This document shows, in pieces, positions 40,781 to 50,907 of a DNA stretch of 64,000 bases. Where the stretch lies: NCBI GenBank assembly GCA_028287135.1, contig JAQBQE010000063.1:1-64000 (forward strand), in the 5' to 3' direction. A program made the translations under genes and the position numbers. The notes below the pieces were generated by a model. The model ran no database searches and was not told the origin of the DNA. It saw only the letters and a list, made by a program, of their open reading frames with translations. Every line of letters begins with the position of its first letter. Within the stretch, counting starts at the first letter, position 1. Source of the stretch: Myxococcales bacterium. Its GTDB lineage: Bacteria; Myxococcota_A; Polyangia; Haliangiales; Haliangiaceae.

Positions 40781-41141
40781 GCACCTCTGCCTCTCCCTCG
40801 CGATCATCGCGGCCCTCGGTGCGTGCAAGAGCGCAGGCACCAATCCCGCGATCCGCGCCGATATCAGCGCCAAGCTGGCGAGCGCGCAGGAGCCGATCCA
40901 GCGCTGTTACCAGAGCTCGCTGACCACCAACCGCAAGCTGCGCGGCATGTACGTCGTGCAGATGGCCGCCGCGCCCGACGGCCAGTTCACCGAGATCAAC
41001 CTGCGCCGCGACGAGCCCGCCGATCCGGTGCTGCGGTTCTGCGTGATCGCCGAGCTCGCGAAGCTCAAGCTCGAGAAGCCTCCCGGCGCGCGCATCGTGA
41101 TCGAGAGCGTTCCGATCAAGTTCGAATGGTCGAACCCGTGA
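40773..41141 (+). CDS. Lipoprotein with AgmX/PglI-like C-terminal domain
   Basis: This 122-residue protein has lipobox AIIAALGAC (Cys18). The remaining 100 residues follow the TonB-like pattern of AgmX/PglI C-terminal domains. A helix with IQRCYQSSLTTNRKLRG is followed by a strand YVVQMAAAPDGQFTEINLRR, then LRFCVIAELAKLKLEKPPG and a last strand. The two cysteines (ERCY-like and RFCV) probably pair. In Myxococcota such domains belong to gliding and envelope complexes. It overlaps the OmpA lipoprotein and the next gene. Confidence 0.78.
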   Translation: MNKHLCLSLAIIAALGACKSAGTNPAIRADISAKLASAQEPIQRCYQSSLTTNRKLRGMYVVQMAAAPDGQFTEINLRRDEPADPVLRFCVIAELAKLKLEKPPGARIVIESVPIKFEWSNP

Positions 41142-41581
41142 GCAAGCTACCGACTCGCTCGCCGACCCACGAGGACGTCCCGATCGGACGGCTGTCGTCG
41201 ATGGGCCTCGAGCTCGAGGAGATCGCGAGTGACGACGTCGTCGACATCGTCGCGCTCGCGGAGCTCGCCGAGGATCGCGGTCGTCCCGCGAGCCACTACA
41301 TCGCGGCCGTGTCGCTCGCGACCGAGCTCCTGATCGGACCGCCCGCTCCGGTCGCTGTCCGGGTCTGTGTCGGCGTCTGCCAGCGCTACGGTGCACTCGA
41401 CAACCTCGACCACCTGGTCGCGCGGAAGTCCAAGGGCTTCGTGATCGTGCCGGTCTCCTGTCTCGACCAGTGTGACAAGGCTCCCGCGTGCGAGATCGAT
41501 GGCGCGCACGGCAAGCTCGTGATCGCGCCGACGACGGCCGCGAGCCTCGACGAAGCGCTCGACGAGCTCACCGGCTCGTAG
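41138..41581 (+). CDS. Thioredoxin-like 2Fe-2S ferredoxin-type protein
   Basis: This 147-residue protein starts at the GTG that overlaps the previous stop (GTGA); an ATG four codons earlier is possible. The C-terminal half resembles NuoE/thioredoxin-like ferredoxins, with VRVCVGVCQRYGALDN, then a VPVSCLDQCDKAPACEID strand-turn. Its cysteine pairs are C-x3-C and C-x3-C, against the common C-x4-C in NuoE. Binding of a 2Fe-2S cluster is therefore likely but not certain. The N-terminal 65 residues are helical and not recognised. Confidence 0.7.
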   Translation: MSKLPTRSPTHEDVPIGRLSSMGLELEEIASDDVVDIVALAELAEDRGRPASHYIAAVSLATELLIGPPAPVAVRVCVGVCQRYGALDNLDHLVARKSKGFVIVPVSCLDQCDKAPACEIDGAHGKLVIAPTTAASLDEALDELTGS

Positions 41582-41694
41582 CGGCGACGCCGCTGTACAG
41601 CGGGCCGACACCCTTGTCGCACGTGTCGCAGCGTTGCTGCGCCGGATGCACGCTGGCCCCCGGTGTCGCACCGCGCTAGCCTCGCAAACACACG

Positions 41695-42404
<710 letters not shown>

Positions 42405-42405
<1 letters not shown>

Positions 42406-43775
42406 TGGCGGTCGCGGCACTCAAGCTGCTCGCCGGGCTGGTCGCCCTGGCCGGCGTGCTCGCGATCCTCGCCGCGCTGATCGTCCTCGCGATCGCGCTG
42501 CTCCGCATGCTCGGGATCACGCTCGTGCAGTGGCGCGATCTGCTGTCCGTTGATCGGTGGCAGGAGGTCCTCGTGACGATCGGGCGCAATCGGCTGCGCA
42601 CGTTCCTCACGACGGTCAGCGTCGCGTGGGGCATCTTCGTTCTCGTGTTCCTGCTCGGCCTCGGGCGCGGACTCGATCACGGAATGCGCCAGAACTTCGC
42701 GCGCGACGCCACGAACGGCGTGTGGATCAACGCGAGCAAGACGTCGGTCGCCAGCGGCGGCTACGACGTCGGGCGCCGGATCATGTTCGAGAACTCGGAC
42801 TATCAGCGCGCCAGGAAGACCAAGGGCGTCGAGTTCATGTCGGCCGAGCACTTCATCGGCGGCCAGCGCTGGATGTCGCTGATGACGAAGTACGGCGCCA
42901 AGGCCAACGCGTTCGAGCTCGACGCGGTCTACGAAGAGACGATCCGCCTCCAGTCGCACGTGATCACACAGGGCAGCTTCCTCAGCGCCGCGGATATCGC
43001 GCAGAGCCGCAAGTCAGCGGTGATCGGAAAGACCGTCGCTGACTTCCTGTTCGAGGGCAAGCCTCCGATCGGCGAGTGGATCACCGTCGGCAGCACGGCG
43101 TTCCAGGTCGTCGGCGTGTTCACCGATCCAGGTGGCGCCGAGGAAGAGCGCCGGATCTACATCCCGGTCTCGACCGCCCAGCTCGCGTTCAACGGTGGCG
43201 AGAAGCTCGGGCAGCTCCAGATGACGCTCGGCCAGGCCGGCCCGGCGGAAGCCCAGGCGATCATCGATGACATCGTCGGTCAGCTCGCCGAGCGCCACAA
43301 CTTCGACCCGACGGACAAGCAGGCGGTCCGTGTCCACAACAACATCGCGCAGTTCGAGCGGTTCAAGCAGATGTTCTGGATGATCTCGACGTTCGTGATC
43401 GTGATCGGCCTCGGCACGCTCGCCGCCGGCGTCGTCGGGGTCTCGAACATCATGATGATCGCGGTCAAGGAGCGCACGAAGGAGATCGGCGTCCGCAAGG
43501 CGCTCGGCGCCACCCCGTACTCGATCGTCTTCATGATCATCCAGGAAGCCGTGTTCCTCACCGGCGTCGCGGGCCTGCTCGGCTTGTCCGCGGGTGTCGG
43601 CGTGCTCGAGCTGCTCGGGCGCCTGGACAACGAGTTCATCGTCAATCCGAACATCGATCTCGGGATGGGCCTCGGCGCGGCGGTCTTCCTCGTCGTCGCC
43701 GGCGCACTCGCAGGCTACTTCCCTGCCCGCGCCGCCGCACGCGTCAACCCGATCCACGCGCTCAGGGACCAGTAG
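42405..43775 (+). CDS. MacB-like FtsX-family permease, first
   Basis: This 456-residue protein starts at GTG overlapping the ATPase stop. It has an extra N-terminal hydrophobic segment (LLAGLVALAGVLAILAALIVLAIALL) before the standard first helix (LRTFLTTVSVAWGIFVLVFLLG). A large periplasmic domain follows, then the FtsX helices (EIGVRKALGATPYSIVFMII; GVGVLELLG; AGALAGYFPARAAARVNPIH). The ENS-like coupling sequence ERTKEIGVRKALGATP contacts the ATPase. It acts with the second permease as a heterodimer, probably. Confidence 0.9.
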
Positions 43776-45028
43776 TGTTCGACCTCGACAAGTGGAAGGA
43801 GATCTGGTCGACGCTGCGCTCGAATCCGCTGCGCACGTTCCTCACGGCGTTCGGCGTGTTCTGGGGAATCCTCATGCTGATGGCGATGCTGGGGTTTGGC
43901 TCGGCGATCCAGAGCGGCAGCCAGCGCCAGATGAAGGGCATGGCGACGAACCTCCTGTTCGTCTGGGGCCAGCAGACGACCGAGTCCTACGACGGCCTTC
44001 CGCCCGGCCGCGGTGTTCGCTTCAACACGGCGGACATCGAGCTCCTGCGCCGCCTGCCGTCGATCGAGTACCTCGCGCCACGGCTCCAGCTCGGCGGCTG
44101 GATGAACAACTTCACCGTCTCGCACGAGAGCAAGAACGGCACGTTCACGGTGATGGCGGACTACCCGGAGCTCAAGCACATCGTCGCGTTCGAGTACGAC
44201 GCGGGCCGGTTCATCAACGAGCGCGACATCGCGGAACAGCGCAAGGTCGTCGTGATCGGGCGTGCGGTGTACGAGCAGCTGTTCGAGCCGGGCATCGACC
44301 CGATCAACAAGCACATCAAGATCAGCGGCGTCTACTTCCAGGTCGTCGGCCTGACCCGCACGCTACGCGGCGGCAACCAGGGAGACCGCGACGCGAACAC
44401 GTTGTTCGTCCCGTTCACCACGCTGAAGACCGCGTTCAACATCGGCGACCGCGTCGGATTCTTCGCGATGACCGCGAAACCGGGCACCGACGGCCCCGAG
44501 CTCGAGCGGCAGGTTCGCGAGGCGCTGTCGCGGCACCATCGAATCTCTCCGACCGACCAGCTCGCGATCGGCTCGTTCAACATGTTCGTGATGTACAGCA
44601 AGTTCGAGATGTTCTTCCTCGTGCTCCAGCTCGTGAGCTGGGTGGTCGGTGGCGCCACGCTGCTCGCCGGCGTGATCGGCGTTTCGAACATCATGCTGAT
44701 CACCGTCAAGGAGCGCACCAAGGAGATCGGGGTGCGCAAGGCGCTCGGCGCGAGCCCGATGTCGATCGTCTCGATGGTGATGAAGGAATCGATCGTGCTG
44801 ACCGCGTTCGCCGGGCTGATCGGCGTGGTCGCTGGCGTCGCGCTGCTCGCGGGGACCGGGGCGATCCTCGAGCACCTCCCGGAGTCACCGCTCGGTCCAC
44901 CGAACGTCAGCCTGTCGACCGTGCTGACCGCGGTCGCCGTCCTGATCGGCGCCGGCGCCCTCGCCGGTGTCATGCCCGCAACCCACGCTGCCTCGATCAA
45001 ACCGATCGAGGCACTTCGCGCAGAGTGA
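43775..45028 (+). CDS. MacB-like FtsX-family permease, second
   Basis: This 417-residue protein starts at GTG overlapping the previous stop. The first helix is LRTFLTAFGVFWGILMLMAML. A periplasmic domain precedes three C-terminal helices, with the coupling motif TVKERTKEIGVRKALGASPM. It is similar to its neighbour but lacks the extra N-terminal helix. One permease each in a pair suggests a heterodimeric exporter of a peptide, lipid or lipoprotein. Confidence 0.9.
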   Translation: MFDLDKWKEIWSTLRSNPLRTFLTAFGVFWGILMLMAMLGFGSAIQSGSQRQMKGMATNLLFVWGQQTTESYDGLPPGRGVRFNTADIELLRRLPSIEYLAPRLQLGGWMNNFTVSHESKNGTFTVMADYPELKHIVAFEYDAGRFINERDIAEQRKVVVIGRAVYEQLFEPGIDPINKHIKISGVYFQVVGLTRTLRGGNQGDRDANTLFVPFTTLKTAFNIGDRVGFFAMTAKPGTDGPELERQVREALSRHHRISPTDQLAIGSFNMFVMYSKFEMFFLVLQLVSWVVGGATLLAGVIGVSNIMLITVKERTKEIGVRKALGASPMSIVSMVMKESIVLTAFAGLIGVVAGVALLAGTGAILEHLPESPLGPPNVSLSTVLTAVAVLIGAGALAGVMPATHAASIKPIEALRAE

Positions 45029-45047
45029 GAGCTACGAGGCCCCCGTC

Positions 45048-46184
45048 ATGAAACGCATCTTCAGCTGGCTACTGGTCGTCGTCCTGGTCGCGATGATCGG
45101 CGGCGCGTTCTTCTACCTCTACAAGAAGTCGCAGTCGCACCCTGTCGTGTTCCTGACCGAGATGCCCGAGGTCACCGACATCACGAAGAAGACCGTCGCG
45201 ACCGGTTCGCTCGTCCCGCGCGAAGAGGTCGAGGTCAAGCCCAAGGTCAGCGGCGTGCTGTCGGAGCTCTACGTCGAGCCCGGCAAGCGCGTGAAGCTCG
45301 GCGATCCGCTCGGCAAGATCTCGATCATCGCGGATGCGATGCAGACCAACCAGGCGGAGTCTGGCGTGCGCACCGCGCAGATCGCGTTCGAGAACGCGAA
45401 GCGCGAGCTCGAGCGCAACGAAGCACTGTTCAAGCGAGGCGTGGTCGCGGACGCAGAGCTCCAGCGCTACCGCACCGAGTTCGCGCTGCGCAGGCAGGAG
45501 CTGTCGGCCGCCGGCTCGAGCCTCCAGCTCGTCAAGGAAGGCGCGACGCGCGGTGCAGGCAAGAGCTCGTCGCTGATCGTCACCGCGACCAAGGAGGGCA
45601 TGGTGATCGATGTGCCGGTCAAGGTCGGCTTCTCGGTGATCCAGGCCAACAACTTTAACGCCGGCACCACGGTCGCCACGATCGCCAACATGGACGACAT
45701 GATCTTCGAGGGCCGGGTCGACGAGGCCGAGGTCGCAAAGATCAAGGAGGGCATGAAGCTCGCGATCAAGGTCGGCGCGATCGAGAAGGAGCTCCTCGAC
45801 GGCGTGCTCGAGTACATCTCGCCGAAGGGCAAGACGATCGATGGCGCGATCCAGTTCGAGATCAAGGCGGCCGTGAAGGCGAAGCCCGGCATGCAGATCC
45901 GCGCGAACTACAGCGCGAACGCGGACATCGTGCTCGACGAGAAGAAGCAGGTGCTCGCGATCCGCGAGGCCCTCGTGCAGTACGAGAACGAGAAGCCGTA
46001 CGTCGAGATCGAGAGCTCGCCGCAGACGTTCACGCGCAAGGACATCCAGCTCGGGCTGTCCGATGGCATCAAGGTCGAGGTCCTGGCCGGGGTCAGCAAG
46101 ACCGACAAGATCAAGATCCCCGAGACCGCAGGCCCCCCGGGTCCGCCCGGCGACAAGACGGGCAAGCCGCCCGCCAAGAAATAG
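45048..46184 (+). CDS. Periplasmic membrane fusion protein (MacA/HlyD type)
   Basis: This 378-residue protein has an N-terminal membrane anchor (FSWLLVVVLVAMIGGAFFYLY). A beta-barrel and lipoyl region follow (ATGSLVPREEVEVKPKVSGV), then a helical hairpin (about 100-165) and C-terminal beta domains. A Pro/Gly/Lys-rich tail closes it (PPGPPGDKTGKPPAKK). It links the permeases to an outer-membrane channel. No TolC-like gene is in this operon, so the channel must come from elsewhere. Confidence 0.9.
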   Translation: MKRIFSWLLVVVLVAMIGGAFFYLYKKSQSHPVVFLTEMPEVTDITKKTVATGSLVPREEVEVKPKVSGVLSELYVEPGKRVKLGDPLGKISIIADAMQTNQAESGVRTAQIAFENAKRELERNEALFKRGVVADAELQRYRTEFALRRQELSAAGSSLQLVKEGATRGAGKSSSLIVTATKEGMVIDVPVKVGFSVIQANNFNAGTTVATIANMDDMIFEGRVDEAEVAKIKEGMKLAIKVGAIEKELLDGVLEYISPKGKTIDGAIQFEIKAAVKAKPGMQIRANYSANADIVLDEKKQVLAIREALVQYENEKPYVEIESSPQTFTRKDIQLGLSDGIKVEVLAGVSKTDKIKIPETAGPPGPPGDKTGKPPAKK

Positions 46185-46282
46185 ACCGAGCGCGAGCGCC
46201 TACGCCTCAGCCGGCGCCAGACACGAGCAGCGACCCGAGATCGCGTCAACGCCGAGCCTGCCAGCGTGCTAGCGTGCACGCG

Positions 46283-47896
46283 ATGGGAGGGCCCGTCCGC
46301 CTCGGAGCGATCGACGCTGGATCGAATGCGATCCGGATCGTCATCGCCGAGCTCACGCCCACCGAGCTCGTGCGGATCGAGGCCGAGCGCGTGCCGGTGC
46401 GCCTCGGTCACGGCGCGTTCACCCGCGGCGAGCTCGATCCGGAGACCATCGACCAGGCGGTCGCCGCGTTCGTTCACTTCCGCCAGCGCTTCGACCATCA
46501 CGGAGTCGTGATGTACCGGGCCGTCGCGACCAGCGCGGTCCGCAGCGCATCGAACCGCGACATCCTGCTCCACCGCCTCTATCACGAGGCCGGCATCGAG
46601 CTCGAGATCATCGAGGGCGAGGAAGAGGCGCGCCTCGTTCGCAAGGCCGTGGTGCACGCGATGGGATCGAACGGCGCGACCCCGCGCGCGATCCTCGACC
46701 TCGGTGGCGGGAGCCTCGAGGTCAACCTCAAGGAGGGCTCCGCGTGGCACGCGTACTCGCTCCCGGTCGGCACGGTCCGTCTCCTCGAGACGTTCGGTCT
46801 CGACGGCGCGATCGCGGACGCCGAGGCGAGCATGGTGCGCCGGTACACGGCCACGCTGATGACCACGATCTCCCGTGGCGCCAACGGTTCCGGTGTCGCG
46901 GCGGCCACCGGCGGAAACGCCGATGCGCTCGCGAAGATCGTCTCCGACGGGACGCCCGGTATGCCGAGCTTCGAGCTCGCGGCGCTCGAGAAGGCGCTGC
47001 CATCCCTCGTCAACGCCACCGTCGAGGAGCGGATGACCCGGTTCGGCGTGAAGCGCGATCGCGCCGAGGTCCTCGGCATCGCGGCGCTCGTGTTCGCCAC
47101 GGTGGCCCGCCAGCTCGGGATCTCGAAGCTCGTCACCCCGGGCGTCGGCGTGCGCGAGGCGGTGCTGCTGGAGCTGTCCGAGACCGCGCGCGAGGAGCAG
47201 ATCCGCGCGGAGGGCGCCCACGACAAGGCGCTGCTCACCGCCGCGCGCGGCTTCGCGAATCGTGTCGACCACGACACCACGCATGGCGAGCATGTCCGCC
47301 ACCTCGCGCGTGCGCTGTTCCATCAGCTTCGCGACGTTCACGGGATCCCGGATGACCGTGGCGTTCTGCTCGAGGTCGCCGCCTTGCTGCACGACGTCGG
47401 CGAGGTCGTGAACGTCCGCGGCCACCACAAGCACAGCGAGTACATGATCCGGTGGGCCCGCCTGCCCGGCCTCGACGACAATGCGCGCGAGCTCGTCGCA
47501 CTGATGGCGCGCACCCACCGCAAGGACGCCGCGCGCGCCAAGCAGATCATCAACGACTCCACGCTGCCGAAGGAGCAACGCGCACAGCTGCGCAAGCTGA
47601 CCGCGCTGCTCCGGATCGCAGATGGTCTCGACTGGGAGCATCGCTCGCGTGTCGAGCAGGTCGTGTGCACGCGGATGGGCGATGCGATCGTCCTCGATCT
47701 CGTCGTCCGCGACGGACCCTCGCGCGACGACGCGCAGCTCCTGCGCAAGGCCGATCTGTTCCGCGAGGAGATGGGGCTCGACGTGCGACTCACCGTCGCC
47801 CGACCGGTCGCACCACCGGTCGCACCACCGGTCGAGATACCAGCGTCGTCCTCGGCGACCGCCCTCGAGAAGATCGCGCGCGCAAAGATCCGTTGA
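46283..47896 (+). CDS. ppx: Ppx/GppA phosphatase with C-terminal HD domain
   Basis: This 537-residue enzyme of the ASKHA fold cleaves polyphosphate or (p)ppGpp-type nucleotides. GAIDAGSNAIRIVIAEL is the first phosphate loop, RAVATSAVRSASNR the second block and ILDLGGGSLEVNL the third. The C-terminal HD domain (about 335-480) has LHDVGEVVNVRGHHKHSEYM, with metal-binding His and Asp. The ATG was taken because the family begins within a few residues of GAIDAGS; a GTG three codons earlier is possible. It links nutrient and stringent signalling. It is monocistronic as far as can be seen. Confidence 0.93.
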   Translation: MGGPVRLGAIDAGSNAIRIVIAELTPTELVRIEAERVPVRLGHGAFTRGELDPETIDQAVAAFVHFRQRFDHHGVVMYRAVATSAVRSASNRDILLHRLYHEAGIELEIIEGEEEARLVRKAVVHAMGSNGATPRAILDLGGGSLEVNLKEGSAWHAYSLPVGTVRLLETFGLDGAIADAEASMVRRYTATLMTTISRGANGSGVAAATGGNADALAKIVSDGTPGMPSFELAALEKALPSLVNATVEERMTRFGVKRDRAEVLGIAALVFATVARQLGISKLVTPGVGVREAVLLELSETAREEQIRAEGAHDKALLTAARGFANRVDHDTTHGEHVRHLARALFHQLRDVHGIPDDRGVLLEVAALLHDVGEVVNVRGHHKHSEYMIRWARLPGLDDNARELVALMARTHRKDAARAKQIINDSTLPKEQRAQLRKLTALLRIADGLDWEHRSRVEQVVCTRMGDAIVLDLVVRDGPSRDDAQLLRKADLFREEMGLDVRLTVARPVAPPVAPPVEIPASSSATALEKIARAKIR

Positions 47897-47927
47897 GCGC
47901 CGGCTGCTTTCACAGCAAGATGGCGGG

Positions 47928-49103
47928 GTGCGCCTCGCCGTCTGGTGGTTGACCCTCGCGAGCGCGTGCTACTCTCCCTCCCCGGCGATTGGGGTTCCCT
48001 GTGGAGACCAGGATGCGTGCCCGACCGGGCTCGTCTGTGCGCCTACCTCGGGCACGTGCGAGCACGCAGGCTTCGACGGTGGACGCCAGGATGCCGACGA
48101 GGTCGATGCTCCCGACGACGCCGCGAGGGACGCGACCTTCGATGCGCAAGCCGGGTGCTACGGCGTCGGGCTGATCTCGATCTGTCCGGTCGCACCGATC
48201 ACCGAGGCGCTGGTCCTCACGACGCAGACCCTCCATACCGGCACGTCGCCGCTGTGCCTCGACTACACCGGAACCTCGCCGGGCGCGTTCTGCGTGATCG
48301 CGGGCACCACCGTCAGCAGTGCCGTGGGCACCCTCGTGTCGACCGTTGGCCCGAGGCCGCTCGTCATCGTGTCGACCTCGACGATGACGATCGACGGCAT
48401 GATCGACGTCGCGAGTCATCGCAGCGGAGGCGTGATCGGCGCAGGCGCGAATGACGCCGGGTGTCCTGCGTCACCCGCGTCCACCGGCTCGAGTGGAGGC
48501 GCCGGTGGCAGCTTCGGGAGCGCGGGCGGCACCGGCGGATCCTCCCAGGGCACCGGTGCGCCGGCCGCCGCTGCGTCGATCCCGACGACCGTCCGCGGTG
48601 GCTGCCGCGGCTCGACCGGCGCGGGGCTGTCCCCCGGAGGAGGAGGCAACGGCGGTGGTGCGATCGCGCTGATCGCGACGCAGCTCGAGATCAGCGGCAC
48701 GGTCAACGCGTCCGGGTCCGGGGGCGAAGGTGGCAGCGACCTGCTCGATGACTCCGGCGGTGGAGGCGGCGGCAGCGGTGGGATGATCCTGCTCGACGCA
48801 GCGACGATCACGATCACCGCGTCCGGGCGCGTGTTCGCCAACGGCGGGGGTGGTGGCGAAGGTAGCGGCGGCAACTCGGGCATCCCCGGTGCCGATCCGA
48901 TGTCGCCGATGATCGCTGCGCCCGGCGGCAGCGGAGCCCAGCTCGCGACCGGCAACGGCGGCCCGGGGTCCGTGGGTAGCGGTGCGGGACAGAGCGGGAT
49001 ATCGGCGAATCGTTCCGGCGGCGGCGGTGGTGGTGGCGCCGGTGTGATCCGCGTGTTCCCCGCGCAGGTCCTCGTGGGTCAGGTCTCGCCTCCAGCGAGC
49101 TGA
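47928..49103 (+). CDS. Glycine-rich, Cys-containing surface lipoprotein
   Basis: This 391-residue protein starts at GTG. The signal ends at a lipobox (LTLASAC, Cys14). A short Cys-rich segment follows (GVPCGDQDACPTGLVCAPTS, then CEHAG), which looks like an EGF-like or metal-binding knot. An Asp-rich linker leads into a beta-strand region. The second half is dominated by Gly/Ser stretches (SSGGAGGSFGSAGGTGG; GGGGNGGGAI) like those of surface and spore-coat-like proteins in Myxococcota. No catalytic family was recognised. Confidence 0.78.
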   Translation: MRLAVWWLTLASACYSPSPAIGVPCGDQDACPTGLVCAPTSGTCEHAGFDGGRQDADEVDAPDDAARDATFDAQAGCYGVGLISICPVAPITEALVLTTQTLHTGTSPLCLDYTGTSPGAFCVIAGTTVSSAVGTLVSTVGPRPLVIVSTSTMTIDGMIDVASHRSGGVIGAGANDAGCPASPASTGSSGGAGGSFGSAGGTGGSSQGTGAPAAAASIPTTVRGGCRGSTGAGLSPGGGGNGGGAIALIATQLEISGTVNASGSGGEGGSDLLDDSGGGGGGSGGMILLDAATITITASGRVFANGGGGGEGSGGNSGIPGADPMSPMIAAPGGSGAQLATGNGGPGSVGSGAGQSGISANRSGGGGGGGAGVIRVFPAQVLVGQVSPPAS

Positions 49104-49146
49104 AAGTCACGCGCTGCCGCGACGTGGCGTGGTATTTCCGCAGGCC

Positions 49147-50814
49147 ATGAGACGCCTGTTCGTCCTCGGTCTGCTCGTCGGTTGTGGCGGTGACGATGCG
49201 GACCTCCCGGTCGGCCCGATCGCGGCCACCGTCACGCACTACGACTACACGTTCGACATCGTGAGCCGGGCCGCGCACGCCAAGGTGACCGCGACGGTCG
49301 ACACCGGTGGCGATTGCTTCGCGCTTCCGTTCCGCGCCGAGGGATTCTCGCCCGCGACGACGCAGATCGACGGCGCCGTGGCCGCGAGCGCCACACTCGA
49401 TGCCGGGACGCTCACGGTGTGCGGCGCCGGGCACCGCGCAGGTTCGACACTGACGCTCGATGTCGATCTCAGCGTGCCGATGCAGACGCTATCGACGAGC
49501 CAGGTCGGTTACTCGATCACGCGAGACTCCCAGCAGAACCCGTTCTACTACCTGGTGAGCTGGGTCGGTGGCTGCGACCGGTTCGGGCCATGCGACAACC
49601 GACCGGATCAGTTCGCGACGTACACCTTCCACGTCACGCATCCGCCGGAGCTGATGGTCACGTGCTCCGGTGAGATCACCGAGCCGTCGCCGACCGAGAC
49701 GCAGTGCGTGTTCGATCATGCAGGCGGTCCGACCTACTCGACATTCGGGATCGCTGCGTATCCGCGCACCGCCTGGACGCCGACCGACAAGGGCATGTGG
49801 GGCAGCGCGCACGTCACGGTCTATGATCGTGCAACGACGAACATCGCCGCCGCGATCGATCCGACCTACAACGCGGGCTTCGTCAGCTGGATGGAGTCGC
49901 AGTTCGGACCGTATCCGTTCGGGAGCGAGCTGCGGATCCTCACCGCGCCCACGTACTGGAGCGGCTTCGAGCACCCGGGCAACATCGTTCTCGACGATTC
50001 ACTCGCTCGCATCGTGATGCCGTCGTATCGGCACAACGTGCAGCACATCCTCGGCCACGAGATCGCGCACCAGTGGGCCGGCGATCAGACCACGATCGAG
50101 GACACCTACGACTTCGTGTGGAAGGAGTCGATGGCCGAGTACCTGACGTTCGCGTACGAGGACATGATGGAGCCACCGGCTGCGCTGCAGACAGCGGGCG
50201 CCTGGAAGAGCTTCTCGGCCAGTGCGGCGTTCTTCCCGGTCCCCGGCGAGAAGCCGGCCCTGTTCGACTACTACGGTGATGTCTACGGTGCGGGCCCGAT
50301 GGTCCTGTTTCGCCAGATCGAGGTGCTGTCGTCAAGGCAGCAGGTGCTCGCTGCACTCGCGATGTTGCTCGGACAACCGCGTGCGATCGCCGTCGACGAT
50401 GTGCTCACGGCGCTCGAGACCACCACCGGTCTCGATCTCGATGCGTATGCCGCAGCATGGATCTACGGCACCGGTGCTCCGACGTGGCCTACCGTCGCCA
50501 CCACGTACACGGCGGGTGCAGATACCAGCACCGTGCGGGTTCGCGTGACCGCCGGTGGAGAACGCCGCTGCAAGTTCCACGTCGGGTTGCGCGGAGCGGG
50601 CGTGGACGAGGTCGTTCGCTTCGAGGTCGACACGTTCCGCAACGGTCTCGATCAAACGCTGACGGTGCCGACGCCGGCCTTCACGGTGACGACGACCGAG
50701 CTCGATCCGTTGCGCGAGTGCCTCGTGTTCGTCGGCACCGCTGCACGCGAACAGCGTCGTCATCCATGGCTGTCGGATCGCGGTCGTGCTGCAGAGCACG
50801 TCAGGCGTCCCTGA
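49147..50814 (+). CDS. M1-family-like zinc metallopeptidase lipoprotein
   Basis: This 555-residue protein has a short signal with lipobox LGLLVGC (Cys13). The gluzincin zinc site HEIAH-x18-E is intact (HEIAHQWAGDQTT, then a Glu 18 residues after the second His). The usual exopeptidase motif GAMEN is replaced by GFEHPGNIVL, so substrate choice may differ. A beta-rich N-terminal domain precedes the catalytic part. It likely cleaves peptides at the cell surface or in the periplasm. Confidence 0.88.
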   Translation: MRRLFVLGLLVGCGGDDADLPVGPIAATVTHYDYTFDIVSRAAHAKVTATVDTGGDCFALPFRAEGFSPATTQIDGAVAASATLDAGTLTVCGAGHRAGSTLTLDVDLSVPMQTLSTSQVGYSITRDSQQNPFYYLVSWVGGCDRFGPCDNRPDQFATYTFHVTHPPELMVTCSGEITEPSPTETQCVFDHAGGPTYSTFGIAAYPRTAWTPTDKGMWGSAHVTVYDRATTNIAAAIDPTYNAGFVSWMESQFGPYPFGSELRILTAPTYWSGFEHPGNIVLDDSLARIVMPSYRHNVQHILGHEIAHQWAGDQTTIEDTYDFVWKESMAEYLTFAYEDMMEPPAALQTAGAWKSFSASAAFFPVPGEKPALFDYYGDVYGAGPMVLFRQIEVLSSRQQVLAALAMLLGQPRAIAVDDVLTALETTTGLDLDAYAAAWIYGTGAPTWPTVATTYTAGADTSTVRVRVTAGGERRCKFHVGLRGAGVDEVVRFEVDTFRNGLDQTLTVPTPAFTVTTTELDPLRECLVFVGTAAREQRRHPWLSDRGRAAEHVRRP

Positions 50815-50838
50815 CCCGCTCTCACGGAGGTTTTGCGA

Positions 50839-50866
50839 CCCACCGGCGCGACCCGGGTGGGGATTC
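50839..50866 (+). terminator. Possible terminator after the metallopeptidase gene
   Basis: CCCACC (50839-50844) and GGTGGG (50856-50861) extend inward to an eight-base-pair stem with one bulge, followed by ATTCTT. It lies 25 bases after the stop. Moderate support only. Confidence 0.35.
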
Positions 50867-50907
50867 TTGATATCGATGTCGGGATTCCAAGGGGAGCCTG
50901 ATCATTC

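Noticed and set aside
47811-47835. 12-base tandem repeat GGTCGCACCACC inside the Ppx/GppA gene
   Set aside because: Only two copies and in frame. It encodes a short Pro/Val repeat in a linker and is most likely neutral.
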